From an archaeon (lineage in GTDB: Archaea; Aenigmatarchaeota; Aenigmatarchaeia; QMZP01; JAFGSV01): 48,256 nt of DNA. Position 1 is the first letter of the stretch, and the number at the start of each line of letters is the position of its first letter. Positions 1-8,267 of the stretch are shown here, in pieces. A model generated the notes under the pieces. The model searched no databases and was not told the origin of the DNA. It was given only the letters and a program-made list of their open reading frames with translations. Position numbers and translations under genes: made by a program. The stretch spans positions 1-48,256 of the forward strand of contig JANQNF010000024.1 in assembly GCA_028279705.1 (NCBI GenBank), written 5' to 3'.

Positions 1-178
1 TCTTCCTAATAATGATAAAAGCGTTTTGAAATTCATAGAAGAAGGTTTGGAAAAGGGAGTTAAAGATGCGGATGGAAATATAGTATGGAGAAGACCTAAG
101 CCAGGGATTCTGGAAGACCTTAAAATAGTAATAGGAAGTGATCCAGACAAATACGGAACTATTATTACAGCCTTTTAA
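1..178 (+). CDS. C-terminus of a toxin-like protein, cut by the window edge
   Basis: Only the last 58 residues are visible, reading from base 2 to a TAA at 176-178. The end of the protein, a strand ending in GTIITAF, closely resembles the end of the complete secreted protein at 1250-1981, which ends in GSIVTAHPWS. Such a closing strand is common in the Barnase/EndoU/ColicinE5/RelE (BECR) group of RNase toxins, so I infer a nuclease toxin C-terminus. It is AT-rich and is followed after nine bases by a small gene homologous to the one that follows the second toxin-like gene. The missing N-terminus prevents any statement on secretion. Confidence 0.5.
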   Translation, partial: LPNNDKSVLKFIEEGLEKGVKDADGNIVWRRPKPGILEDLKIVIGSDPDKYGTIITAF

Positions 179-187
179 TTGATTACT

Positions 188-664
188 ATGAATAAAAAAA
201 TATACAAAGCAAAAATCCTTCAGGTAGAACGTGATGCAGAAGAGAGTGAAAATCACATTGCCACAGCATATGTTAAAATTCTGATTGAAGATCATGAATT
301 ATGGTGCTTTGTTCCTGACTGGACTAAATATTTTCCCTACCATCCAAAGCCTTCAAAATATGGTCTTGGTGAAAAATTAATTAAAAACTTAACAGGGAAG
401 AGTTCTGAGGTTTATATTAGTCTCGTAAATTATCCAGCGAAAACAAAGATTCCTGATAAAAAACGAAAAGGATTGGAACAGCCATATACAGACCAAACCA
501 CCGTTACAGGAAAAATCATAGAACATGAAAACGCTCATGTAAAAATCGACTGCGGCGGCATAATAATCCATTCTTCCATAGACTCTGAAAATCAAGGAAA
601 ATATAAACTTGGAGACTATGTAAGCCAAGTGGGGATACCCTGCATATATTTTACTAACCTCTAG
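188..664 (+). CDS. Putative immunity protein, first copy
   Basis: About 158 residues, no signal peptide and no membrane segment, so cytosolic. Its C-terminal third (TGKIIE, then a strand containing KIDCG, then YKLGDYV) matches the C-terminal third of the protein at 1991-2503 (TGQIIE, VIDCG, VRVGDYL), which shows that the two are paralogues. The short strand-rich layout suggests an OB-like barrel. Each copy lies directly after a toxin-like gene, which is the usual place for a cognate immunity protein. I chose the ATG at 188; a TTG at 179 abuts the upstream stop and is the alternative. The family itself is not one I recognise. Confidence 0.5.
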   Translation: MNKKIYKAKILQVERDAEESENHIATAYVKILIEDHELWCFVPDWTKYFPYHPKPSKYGLGEKLIKNLTGKSSEVYISLVNYPAKTKIPDKKRKGLEQPYTDQTTVTGKIIEHENAHVKIDCGGIIIHSSIDSENQGKYKLGDYVSQVGIPCIYFTNL

Positions 665-728
665 AGGTGGATTACGAAAAACAATTAGATGAAAAAGGCA
701 TCGCGACGCCGCATCCGAAGGTGAGTTA

Positions 729-1253
729 ATGAGAAGGTTCAAAGTCGACTATGAGTATAATGACTACAATAACATGGAAAATGTACTAAAAAAATATCCG
801 AATTATATGGGACCTGACACACTTACTTGTACGACGGCGGATATTTCAATATTTTTGGACAGAAAACTGGTTAAAATTCCATTTTCCAATCCACATAAAG
901 GTGACTATTCATATTCAGATTGGCTTTGGGAATTTTGCTATTGTATGGCTCTTTCAGTTTTGGAAACCTTTAAAGGTAAAGAAAATCGTGTGGCCTCTTC
1001 TGATGCTTACTTGGAATTCTTCCTCAAGAAAACAGGAGAGACTATAAACGTCAAGTTCGTCGTGGCTGGTACAAAGGTAATATTTGACATAAACCTCCCC
1101 TTCAGGGATTTCGCCGGAGAAATACTCCGGACAATAGACAGATTCACAAAAGACGTCCTTCAAATAAACTCCAGACTTGTGGAGGATACACAATTCAGTC
1201 AGATACTCGATGTAAAGAAAAAGATAAGCGGGATTCTTGAGGAGATGAAATGA
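729..1253 (+). CDS. Unknown protein coupled to the toxin-like gene
   Basis: 174 residues, soluble, with aromatic residues near the N-terminus and a charged helical C-terminus. GGTGAG lies just upstream of the ATG and makes a good ribosome binding site. Its TGA overlaps the ATG of the next gene in ATGA, so the two are translationally coupled. I do not recognise the family. Its place between two toxin-like genes fits an immunity or accessory protein, but nothing in the sequence proves this. The first half is more AT-rich than the second. Confidence 0.55.
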   Translation: MRRFKVDYEYNDYNNMENVLKKYPNYMGPDTLTCTTADISIFLDRKLVKIPFSNPHKGDYSYSDWLWEFCYCMALSVLETFKGKENRVASSDAYLEFFLKKTGETINVKFVVAGTKVIFDINLPFRDFAGEILRTIDRFTKDVLQINSRLVEDTQFSQILDVKKKISGILEEMK

Positions 1254-1981
1254 AAACTATAGCGTTATCATCGGCCCTTGTGATATCACTTCTTCTTATA
1301 TCTTTTGTTGCAGCTACTTCCAACTTGAACAATTTCAGTAAGCTTCCTCTTGATGGCAGGGATGCTCTAGAAGCCGGCTGGGAGGCACCGGAACTGAAGG
1401 GACTTTCCAGGCTCCTCGAAAACTCAGGCGAGACCGTAGCTGGTAGGCTGAAGCAGCACTACATGGAAGAAACCTTCAGGATAACGAGCAAGGGCATAGG
1501 GACGGACGTCATCGATCTTAAGAAGGTGGAGGCCCGGGAACTTGCGGAGTATGCCAAATACTGGGAAGGTGACCCGCTTGACGATTCCGCCAAAATACAT
1601 AAGCTCATAAAGATGTACAGGTCGAAGGGCACGAGGACTGCCATAGGAAATACCGGGAAGTGGGTGGAGGATGTCGCTTTGCTGAAGAAAGGTCGGCACA
1701 TAGGACCTAATGAAGGATTTGGTTGGGAACATATAGTTGCTGAGAATCATCACATACAAATTAGAGATAGACTTCAGTTATCCGATGCCGATGGTTTAGT
1801 TAAGAAAGTTATCAACGAAGTTATTTCAGATAAAAGTAGCATAATAAAACATACTCCCGGAAAAGAGATAATATTTTCCAAAGTGATCGAAAGAGGAAGT
1901 TATTCCAAAGAAATAAGAGTGGTAGTGAGTGATATTCGAGAGAACTTAGGGAGCATTGTCACTGCACATCCGTGGAGTTAG
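1250..1981 (+). CDS. Secreted toxin-like protein with putative BECR-type C-terminal domain
   Basis: 243 residues. Residues 1-23 form a Sec-type signal peptide with a hydrophobic core rich in L, I, S and V. Residues 25-150 are a charged, mostly helical region without a known match. From about residue 155 a compact domain begins with GFGWEHI and further His residues, continues with alternating strands, and closes with GSIVTAHPWS. An early His and a final I-x-T-A-x-P strand are seen in BECR-fold RNase toxins, and I infer that activity here. Base composition changes inside the gene near 1690: the front half is GC-rich like the chromosome and the last 290 bases are AT-rich, as expected if the toxin tip was exchanged. 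The next gene is the likely immunity gene. Confidence 0.55.
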   Translation: MKTIALSSALVISLLLISFVAATSNLNNFSKLPLDGRDALEAGWEAPELKGLSRLLENSGETVAGRLKQHYMEETFRITSKGIGTDVIDLKKVEARELAEYAKYWEGDPLDDSAKIHKLIKMYRSKGTRTAIGNTGKWVEDVALLKKGRHIGPNEGFGWEHIVAENHHIQIRDRLQLSDADGLVKKVINEVISDKSSIIKHTPGKEIIFSKVIERGSYSKEIRVVVSDIRENLGSIVTAHPWS

Positions 1982-1990
1982 GTGATTGTC

Positions 1991-2503
1991 ATGAAAAAAC
2001 ATTTTGAGCATGCAAGATTTGAAAAATGTATAGCTTTTTATGGTGATGCATCTGATGAACAAGTAAAATCAGGGAACGCACACCCAATAGAAGGAAAAAT
2101 TATACTCACCGTAAGAAGCAAGAAGATTGAATGCTTTGACGGATACGGTGAAAGTTTGAATAACTTTGTGAAAATCAGTCCAGGAAATATTATAAAAGTT
2201 GAGCTGGTATTTTTGAATTTCCCTTATAAATATGACACTAGAATTAAAAGTGAAATCAAAAGCATTGTTGACATAAGAGCGGAGAAATATGGAAAACCGA
2301 CCGGTGTTAATTACTACAGAGCCACAGGTCAAATTATTGAAATATCTAATCATCCTAAATACGAAGACTCGTATAAGATTGTTATTGACTGTGGTTTGAT
2401 ATTCACGACGGAAATAGGAAAGAATGTTCCTGTCAGAGTCGGAGACTATTTAAAGGTTGAGGGAAGGCTTGATGCCCGCTTTGTAGGATTTGATAAAAAA
2501 TGA
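1991..2503 (+). CDS. Putative immunity protein, second copy
   Basis: About 170 residues, cytosolic, strand-rich and AT-rich. It is a paralogue of the protein at 188-664 in the C-terminal third (TGQIIE, VIDCG, VGDYLKVEGRL). AGGTGAT at the end of the toxin-like gene gives the ATG at 1991 a ribosome binding site; a GTG at 1982 directly after the upstream stop is possible too. The TGA overlaps the ATG of the next gene in ATGA. Neutralisation of the preceding toxin is inferred from position and from the parallel arrangement of the first pair. Confidence 0.5.
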   Translation: MKKHFEHARFEKCIAFYGDASDEQVKSGNAHPIEGKIILTVRSKKIECFDGYGESLNNFVKISPGNIIKVELVFLNFPYKYDTRIKSEIKSIVDIRAEKYGKPTGVNYYRATGQIIEISNHPKYEDSYKIVIDCGLIFTTEIGKNVPVRVGDYLKVEGRLDARFVGFDKK

Positions 2504-3084
2504 TTAAAGAACTGTCCAAATCCTTGGAAATCCTCTCAAAACCATACGATTTTTTCCATAAGGCTAGAAAAGAGAAAACAATCAACGAATCCGTGAGATT
2601 TTTGGCAGTGTTTTCCGTTATTTACTCACTCCTTTATTTCATGTTCAAGCTTGCAATGGGCGTTCCTGACCTCAGTGCATTTCCCAACATGTTCATGGCG
2701 TGGATAGTATCTGCAGGCATGCTTGTCACGCTCATCATAATTGTGCCAATAGTAACAGTCATCAGCACCATTATTTACCATCCTATTGCATTTATCCTGA
2801 AATGCAGGAAAGGGCTACCGAGCACATTCAAAGCAGTGGTATACAGTTCCGCACCAGTATTCATTCTCGGCTGGATACCTTTCGTCACATTCATATCCTC
2901 CTTGTGGAGCATTGCGTTGATGGTCATTGCGATCTCGAAGCTCCACGAGGTTTCGATGAAAAGGGCTTTCATGACGATTGTTCCCCTGTATATACTGTTC
3001 ATCTCATTAACCTTACTCTTTTCAGGAAACGCGGACATGATTCTTGGTGCACATTCTTCGGAATTGTTGGGAATAACTCGCTGA
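2500..3084 (+). CDS. Yip1-family integral membrane protein
   Basis: 194 residues with about five hydrophobic segments (near residues 32-52, 68-95, 115-145 and 160-178). A short cytosolic N-terminus contains KPYDFF and the body contains a pattern like that of the archaeal and bacterial Yip1 domain family. The role of prokaryotic Yip1 proteins is not established. It overlaps the putative immunity gene by four bases and may be the last gene of the toxin operon or only cotranscribed with it. Its composition is closer to the chromosomal average than that of the genes upstream. Confidence 0.6.
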   Translation: MIKELSKSLEILSKPYDFFHKARKEKTINESVRFLAVFSVIYSLLYFMFKLAMGVPDLSAFPNMFMAWIVSAGMLVTLIIIVPIVTVISTIIYHPIAFILKCRKGLPSTFKAVVYSSAPVFILGWIPFVTFISSLWSIALMVIAISKLHEVSMKRAFMTIVPLYILFISLTLLFSGNADMILGAHSSELLGITR

Positions 3085-3117
3085 AATGGAAAAATCTGTA
3101 GATAAACAGTGGAAGAA

Positions 3118-4209
3118 TCAGCGACTTTTCCTCCCCTTCTTTGGCATTTCCGTATGCACATCAACCTGCGGGAACGGTATCTCGATTCCTTCCTTGTCGA
3201 AGCGCTTCTTCAGAGCTTTTATGAACTCGTGTGTAGCAAGGTACCTGTCTGCAAGGCTTTTCGTGCGCATTATGATCCTGAAGTTTATGCTAGAGTCCCC
3301 AAATTCCCTGTAGCGAAATAATGGCTCGAAATCCTTCACACCGTTGCACTTTTCCATGACCTTCTTTGCAACGTCAACAGAAATCTTCTCTACCTTCTCC
3401 AGATCGCTGTCATACGCGACGCCGCAGTCGACCGTGAAACCCACCGATGGGTTTGGAGTATTGTAGTTTATGATCTTGCTGTCAGCTATCTTGCCGTTAG
3501 GCAGAACCACGATGTTGTTCGTATATGTCCTTATCTTTGTGCTTCTCCATCCTATGTCCACCACTGTCCCCTTGTCGCCTGAATCCAGTTCCACGAAGTC
3601 GCCGATCCTAAGAGGCCTGTCGACGACCATCTGGGCTCCCGAGAAGAAATTCGACAGCGTCGGCTGGAGTGCGAGTGCCACTGCAAGGCCTCCGATTCCC
3701 ATCGCAGCTATCACGGTTTCGACCCTTATTCCAAGCTGGTTGAACATGACCACGATCATTATGCCAAAGATTATGCCGTATGCGACCTTCTTGATTATCG
3801 GAAGGAACTGGTCGTCGACGTCGGACTTCGTCCTGTGCGCAACTTCCGCTGAGTACCATTCTATTCCCGCCCCTACGAGCCTCGATGCCAGATATGCTAC
3901 AAAAAGCGGTATTATGACGGTGTATGCGGTTGCCACTTCGGCACCGTATTGCGAAAGCATTGGCAGGTATCCCAGCGCGAGGAATATACCGAAAATGAGT
4001 ATGCCGACCTTGACAGGCCCTTTCAGCGATTCAAGCAGTATGTCGTCTGCGCTGCTCTTGCTCCTTGAAACCAGCCTTCCCTCGGCGAACGTGATTATAC
4101 CGCTTGCTACCTTGGCGACGACTATGGACGCTAATATGATGAGGAATGCTATAATGTAGTCTGCGTAAGGTCCTGAAAACGACTGGATGGCTGATATAAT
4201 CTGCTCCAT
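3118..4209 (-). CDS. mscS: MscS-family small-conductance mechanosensitive channel
   Basis: 363 residues. Four to five membrane segments fill residues 15-200. The pore-lining helix shows the family's Gly/Ala pattern (GIGGLAVALALQP), followed by NFFSG and then RIGDFVEL at the start of the beta domain and VVLPNGKI in it. A soluble alpha/beta domain and a basic tail complete the chain. Such channels open under membrane tension and release solutes after osmotic downshock. The gene is divergent from the PspC gene at 4258, and a single AT-rich TATA element in the 48-base gap could serve both. Confidence 0.93.
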   Translation of the reverse strand: MEQIISAIQSFSGPYADYIIAFLIILASIVVAKVASGIITFAEGRLVSRSKSSADDILLESLKGPVKVGILIFGIFLALGYLPMLSQYGAEVATAYTVIIPLFVAYLASRLVGAGIEWYSAEVAHRTKSDVDDQFLPIIKKVAYGIIFGIMIVVMFNQLGIRVETVIAAMGIGGLAVALALQPTLSNFFSGAQMVVDRPLRIGDFVELDSGDKGTVVDIGWRSTKIRTYTNNIVVLPNGKIADSKIINYNTPNPSVGFTVDCGVAYDSDLEKVEKISVDVAKKVMEKCNGVKDFEPLFRYREFGDSSINFRIIMRTKSLADRYLATHEFIKALKKRFDKEGIEIPFPQVDVHTEMPKKGRKSR

Positions 4210-4227
4210 GCGTAAGAATGGTCGTGC

Positions 4228-4239
4228 TATTTAAAAAAT
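4228..4239. promoter_or_regulatory. Shared TATA element between mscS and the PspC gene
   Basis: TATTTAAAAAAT lies in the middle of the 48-base gap between two divergent ATGs. It is about 19 bases from each start, measured from the nearer edge, so it reads as a TATA box on both strands and would give leaderless or near-leaderless messages. Confidence 0.5.
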
Positions 4240-4257
4240 CACGACTATAGATAAAGC

Positions 4258-5133
4258 ATGCCTGCCAAAAGGAAAAAACCTGCACCAAGAAAAAGTTCTG
4301 CGAAGAAGAGTCCCAGGCCAAAGCCAGCCGAACACGACTTTGAGAAGGGCGTAGATAATTTTGCCGAGGAGATGGGAAAGCTTGGCGAAAAGCTGGGAAA
4401 GCGCTTCGAGGACAAGGAAAAGGAGTGTGACCGCTGGTTCAGGACGACTTTTGGGATCGTCGGGCCGTTCCTTTCGAGCATAATCGGAATAATCATACTT
4501 TCACTTTTCATCTGGGTGCTTGGACTTGTCAATGTACCCATAGGAAGCGGGCTCCTTCAGAACATACAGTACTTCCTACTGGCACACGTCGGCTGGTTCT
4601 TTTTGATATTCTTCTTCTTTTCTTACACGTCTTACATTTCCAAGGGCTTTCCGGGGGCATACAGGCCGATATCGCCGATAGTGTCTGCCGCGGGCATCGT
4701 TGTGGCTATTTGGATATTTCTCAATGTCGTGAAAATCGCAAATCTCTCTTTTAATATCAGTGACGTTTCGGGAATCGTCCTCCTTGGCGAGAGCATGCTG
4801 GTATCACTTTTCTACATATTCGTGATCATAGGTTACCTCGTCCTCATAGCAGGAATTTCCAAAGACAAGTGCTGCGGAAGTCACGCCTCATCGAAAAGAG
4901 AAAAGAAAACAATCTCAAAGGACAGCATCAGGACGGGAAGGCTTTACAGATCGGGAAACGACCGGATACTTGGCGGCGTCTGCGGCGGCATATCAGAATA
5001 TCTTGGAATAGACCCTGTGATAATAAGACTTATCTGGGTTATATGCAGCCTTGCTTGGGGTTCAGGCATACTGCTCTACATAATCATGTGGATAATAATG
5101 CCAAGGAACCCAAGGCACAAGTGGGAAGACTGA
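4258..5133 (+). CDS. Membrane protein with C-terminal PspC domain
   Basis: 291 residues. The first 25 are Lys/Pro/Ala-rich, residues 27-65 are a charged amphipathic helix, and four hydrophobic segments follow (about 72-92, 103-125, 140-162 and 182-202). A basic linker with Cys-Cys leads to a PspC domain in the last 65 residues, recognised by GGVCGGISEYLG, DPVIIRL and a final membrane helix ending IIMWIIMP. PspC domains act in envelope-stress sensing in bacteria; the archaeal role is unknown. The long N-terminal membrane region is unusual for the family. Confidence 0.85.
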   Translation: MPAKRKKPAPRKSSAKKSPRPKPAEHDFEKGVDNFAEEMGKLGEKLGKRFEDKEKECDRWFRTTFGIVGPFLSSIIGIIILSLFIWVLGLVNVPIGSGLLQNIQYFLLAHVGWFFLIFFFFSYTSYISKGFPGAYRPISPIVSAAGIVVAIWIFLNVVKIANLSFNISDVSGIVLLGESMLVSLFYIFVIIGYLVLIAGISKDKCCGSHASSKREKKTISKDSIRTGRLYRSGNDRILGGVCGGISEYLGIDPVIIRLIWVICSLAWGSGILLYIIMWIIMPRNPRHKWED

Positions 5134-5168
5134 TACCGATTGTTAATCCTGAAAAAAATACTACCAAT

Positions 5169-5477
5169 ATGAAGTCCACGAGATTCATACCTGAAATAGA
5201 GGAGTTTGAGGACATCGAGAAATATACAGGCGAGATTGTCAGCGTCCGAGGCATAAAAATCACCAGGAACAAGTACGGCAATACTTACGAGACGACCGAA
5301 GAATCATATACGGGCAAGCTGGAAAGGCGGGAGGGTATCGTCCCCGAATACACAGAACCATTCTATGTCATAGAGATATACGGGAATTCTGCGGTGGATG
5401 ACATTCCCAGTGCTCTGCGAAAGACCATAATAATAGACAGTGATAATTTCCATGCGAGAAAAATAAGCATCGTCTAG
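5169..5477 (+). CDS. Conserved-looking small protein of unknown function
   Basis: 102 residues, acidic N-terminus (a run of Glu/Asp near residues 8-17), then a strand-rich body with EIVSVRG and FYVIEIYG. No signal peptide or membrane segment is visible. It begins 35 bases after the PspC gene and ends four bases before the convergent pgk stop. The ATG at 5169 was chosen because upstream in-frame codons lie inside the PspC gene. I do not recognise the family. Confidence 0.6.
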   Translation: MKSTRFIPEIEEFEDIEKYTGEIVSVRGIKITRNKYGNTYETTEESYTGKLERREGIVPEYTEPFYVIEIYGNSAVDDIPSALRKTIIIDSDNFHARKISIV

Positions 5478-5481
5478 AAAA

Positions 5482-6858
5482 TCAAGCCTCGAGGACTTCT
5501 ATTCCGGGAAGAGTTCCTTTTTCTATGAATTCGAGCGTGGAGCCGCCTCCGATGCTCGCGTGGCTTATTTTCACTCCTACTGTGTTTACAAGGAGCGTGC
5601 TTTCTCCTCCAGCAGAAACCGTGATGACACCTTTCTTCGTGGCATCGGCAAGCGCTTTTGCCACCTCTGTACTTCCTTTCGCAGCTTCGGGTACCTTCTT
5701 GTCGAACATGCCGACAGGCCCTGACATTACGACGAATCCGGCCTTTCCTATGACCTCCTTGAAGTCCTTTATGGCCTCAACGCCAATGTCTACTCCCATC
5801 CACCCCTTGTCGATCGTGCTGACGTATTTCAGCTTGCCCTTCTTCACGACACCGCTTTTCATCACGAGATGGTCCCGTGGAAGGTGGACGACTATTCCCT
5901 TTTCTTTTGCTTTCAGAAGCACCCTTCCAGCAAGCATCACCTGGTCGTGTATCTGGTCTTCTGCAATGTAGGAATCTCCAACAAGCTTCTTCATCTCGCC
6001 TACCGGAATCTTTGACACTTCGCCCGGGCCGGCTTTCACCCATCCCAGGTACTTCTCGGCTATCATGAACGTGTACGCAACGGCGCCACCTACGATTATG
6101 CTGTCAGTGCTTTTCATGCGGTCGAGCAGCTTGAGCGCAACGGTTATCTTTGACACGACACCGGCTTTAGTTTCTATCTTCTTTCCTGCGAGTATGAAAA
6201 CAAAAGGCTTTCTCCTGCCTTTCTTAAGTACCTTTGTGATCTCGTTTATGTACTCTATCTCGTGCATGAGGTGGATACCGACGTATCTCTTGTCAACGTG
6301 CTTTGCCATGGGAACGATGTCTGATGCGGGCCTGTGCCTCTGTGCAAAGTCGTCTGCAACGTAGACGTCAACCATGCCCGCAAGCCTCTTTGCGTAGTAT
6401 TCGTCACCCTTATTGTATTCCTTGTCGAACCTGGGATTTTCCAGCACCAGCACCTGGCCGTTCTCAAGCTTATGTATCTTTTCCTGTATGGTATCGAAGT
6501 TAGTTGCTATGCTCTGCACTTTCCCGCGCAGCTCAGTCGGTGCGAGGAGTACATTCTTTTCCACAATTCCGCTGTCTTCAAGCTTCTTTTTTATGTAAAG
6601 GTACACGGGAATGACACTCTTTGTCTTGTCCACACCGTCAGGCCTTCCTATCCACCCGGGCTGGAGAACGACCTTTGCGCCATTCTTAACGAGAAACCTT
6701 AACGTTGGCAGGAACGACTCTATCCTGCTCGTATCCTTTATCCTTGAGATATCGTGTATGTCCTTTTCGTCGTTCATCGGAACGTCTGCAGAACCCCTCA
6801 TGAACACTATCTTACCCTTGAGGTCGGACTGCCTGAGTTCTTTTACAGAATGTATCAC
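5482..6858 (-). CDS. pgk: Phosphoglycerate kinase
   Basis: 458 residues, longer than the usual 390-420. It interconverts 1,3-bisphosphoglycerate and 3-phosphoglycerate with ADP/ATP. Visible family motifs are a divergent N-terminal RGSADVPMN in place of the usual R-x-D-x-NVP, VLENPRFD (usual LLENxRF), SGPVGMFD, SAGGESTLL and a C-terminal SHASIGGGSTLEF. The nucleotide loop GGAKV is replaced by LAGKKIETK. The changes mark a divergent enzyme, but the glycine-rich loops are intact. It lies four bases downstream of the type I gap gene and is surely cotranscribed with it, joining two successive glycolytic steps. Confidence 0.92.
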   Translation of the reverse strand: MIHSVKELRQSDLKGKIVFMRGSADVPMNDEKDIHDISRIKDTSRIESFLPTLRFLVKNGAKVVLQPGWIGRPDGVDKTKSVIPVYLYIKKKLEDSGIVEKNVLLAPTELRGKVQSIATNFDTIQEKIHKLENGQVLVLENPRFDKEYNKGDEYYAKRLAGMVDVYVADDFAQRHRPASDIVPMAKHVDKRYVGIHLMHEIEYINEITKVLKKGRRKPFVFILAGKKIETKAGVVSKITVALKLLDRMKSTDSIIVGGAVAYTFMIAEKYLGWVKAGPGEVSKIPVGEMKKLVGDSYIAEDQIHDQVMLAGRVLLKAKEKGIVVHLPRDHLVMKSGVVKKGKLKYVSTIDKGWMGVDIGVEAIKDFKEVIGKAGFVVMSGPVGMFDKKVPEAAKGSTEVAKALADATKKGVITVSAGGESTLLVNTVGVKISHASIGGGSTLEFIEKGTLPGIEVLEA

Positions 6859-6862
6859 AATA

Positions 6863-7873
6863 CTACCTCCATTTCTTTTGCATGTACTCTATCAGGTCGA
6901 CCAGCCTGCTTAAGTATCCCCATTCGTTGTCGTACCACGAAAAGACTTCTATGAGGTCACCTTCGGTGTTTGTAAGGAGAGAATCGAAAATTGACGAATG
7001 CGCATTACCGATCACGTCACTTGAGACCAGCGGCTCGTCGCTGTACTGGAGTATGCCCTTAAGCTTTCCTTCGGCCGCCTTCTTCATGACCTCGTTTATG
7101 TGCTCCGGCGGAACGGGCTTTTTCTTAAGCTCCACTACGAGATCTACTATCGAACCGTCTGCGACAGGAACCCTCATGGCGGACCCGCATATCTTCTTGT
7201 CGAGCTTTGGTATGACCTTTCCGAGTGCCTTTGCAGCACCCGTGCTCGTCGGCACGATGTTGACACCAGCGGCCCTTGCCCTTCTCATGTCCTTGTGTGG
7301 CCCGTCGAGGAGCAGCTGGTCACTAGTGTAAGCGTGTATTGTGGTCATGAACCCCTTTACTATCCCGAACTCGTCGTCGAGCACCTTTGCGATGGGAGCT
7401 AGGCAGTTTGTGGTGCATGACGCATTCGATATTATGTGGTCCTTCTTCGGGTCGTATATGTTTTCATTGACCCCGAGAACTATCTGCTTTACAGGCTTGT
7501 CGCCTTTCGGCGGTGCTGAAAGTATAACTTTCTTTGCACCTGCATTGAGGTGCATTGCGGCCTTGTCGTATTCCCTGAAAATACCGGTCGACTCGAGCAC
7601 AATGTCAATACCGAGCTTTCCCCACGGAAGCTTCGTCGGGTCCTTTTCTGAAAATATGTCTATCTTGTTTCCGTTGACAGTTAAAGAATTCTTTCCCCAC
7701 TTTACAGTGCCGTCGAACGGGCCGTAAACGGAGTCGTATTTCAAGAGACGCCCGAGCGTTTCCGCGTCTCCAAGGTCGTTTACTGCAATGACCTTGAATT
7801 TCTTGCTTTCAAGGGATGCCTTGAGGAAGTTCCTTCCTATCCGACCAAAACCATTAATGGCGACTTTTAGCAT
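6863..7873 (-). CDS. gap: Type I (bacterial-class) glyceraldehyde-3-phosphate dehydrogenase
   Basis: 336 residues. The N-terminal Rossmann motif INGFGRIGRN, the catalytic SNASCTTNCLAP with Cys near 154, HAYTSDQ with the active-site His, and SWYDNEWGY are all of the bacterial and eukaryotic class. VNDLGD after the second strand suggests NAD rather than NADP. Archaea normally use the unrelated type II enzyme, which this genome also encodes at 25435-26472. The coupling to pgk suggests a glycolytic role for this copy, probably acquired by transfer from bacteria. Confidence 0.95.
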   Translation of the reverse strand: MLKVAINGFGRIGRNFLKASLESKKFKVIAVNDLGDAETLGRLLKYDSVYGPFDGTVKWGKNSLTVNGNKIDIFSEKDPTKLPWGKLGIDIVLESTGIFREYDKAAMHLNAGAKKVILSAPPKGDKPVKQIVLGVNENIYDPKKDHIISNASCTTNCLAPIAKVLDDEFGIVKGFMTTIHAYTSDQLLLDGPHKDMRRARAAGVNIVPTSTGAAKALGKVIPKLDKKICGSAMRVPVADGSIVDLVVELKKKPVPPEHINEVMKKAAEGKLKGILQYSDEPLVSSDVIGNAHSSIFDSLLTNTEGDLIEVFSWYDNEWGYLSRLVDLIEYMQKKWR

Positions 7874-7982
7874 GAAAGCACCAGACTATGACTATAATTG
7901 GATTTGCTCCATAAAAAGCTTTTCTCGTATCATGTGGCGAGAAGTCGGTGGAAAATAAATAGAAGTGTCGAATAATATAATT

Positions 7983-8219
7983 ATGGAAGGAAATGAAAAG
8001 GGTGCAAGTCCTTTGTGGCTACTTCTTTCCGTCTTGCTTGGGGTCATAGGCGGAATAATAGTGTATGTAGCTCTCAGGGACAAGGATCCTAGATTGGCGA
8101 AAAAGGGACTATTGCTGGGCTTGACAATCACAATAGTTGCGGTCCTGTTGCAGGTGATATTCCTGCAAGCGGCAGTCTTGAACCCCGCCCCGTTCACCCC
8201 GGGTTCGGCACTTCAGTAA
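7983..8219 (+). CDS. Small membrane protein with two transmembrane helices
   Basis: 78 residues with hydrophobic helices at about 12-30 and 44-66 joined by a charged loop (RDKDPRLAKK), and a Pro-rich end. The ATG at 7983 was preferred to one at 7965 because an AT-rich promoter-like stretch runs from 7950 to 7978. No family recognised; the function is unknown. It stands alone between the divergent gap operon and the convergent polymerase gene. Confidence 0.55.
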   Translation: MEGNEKGASPLWLLLSVLLGVIGGIIVYVALRDKDPRLAKKGLLLGLTITIVAVLLQVIFLQAAVLNPAPFTPGSALQ

Positions 8220-8267
8220 TCACATAACATGGAAGTGTAACCGGAAAACAATCTTTTAGATTCCAGA

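Noticed and set aside
5525-7402. Long plus-strand frames opposite pgk and gap
   Set aside because: They mirror the codon pattern of the conserved minus-strand enzymes and have no promoter or family match.
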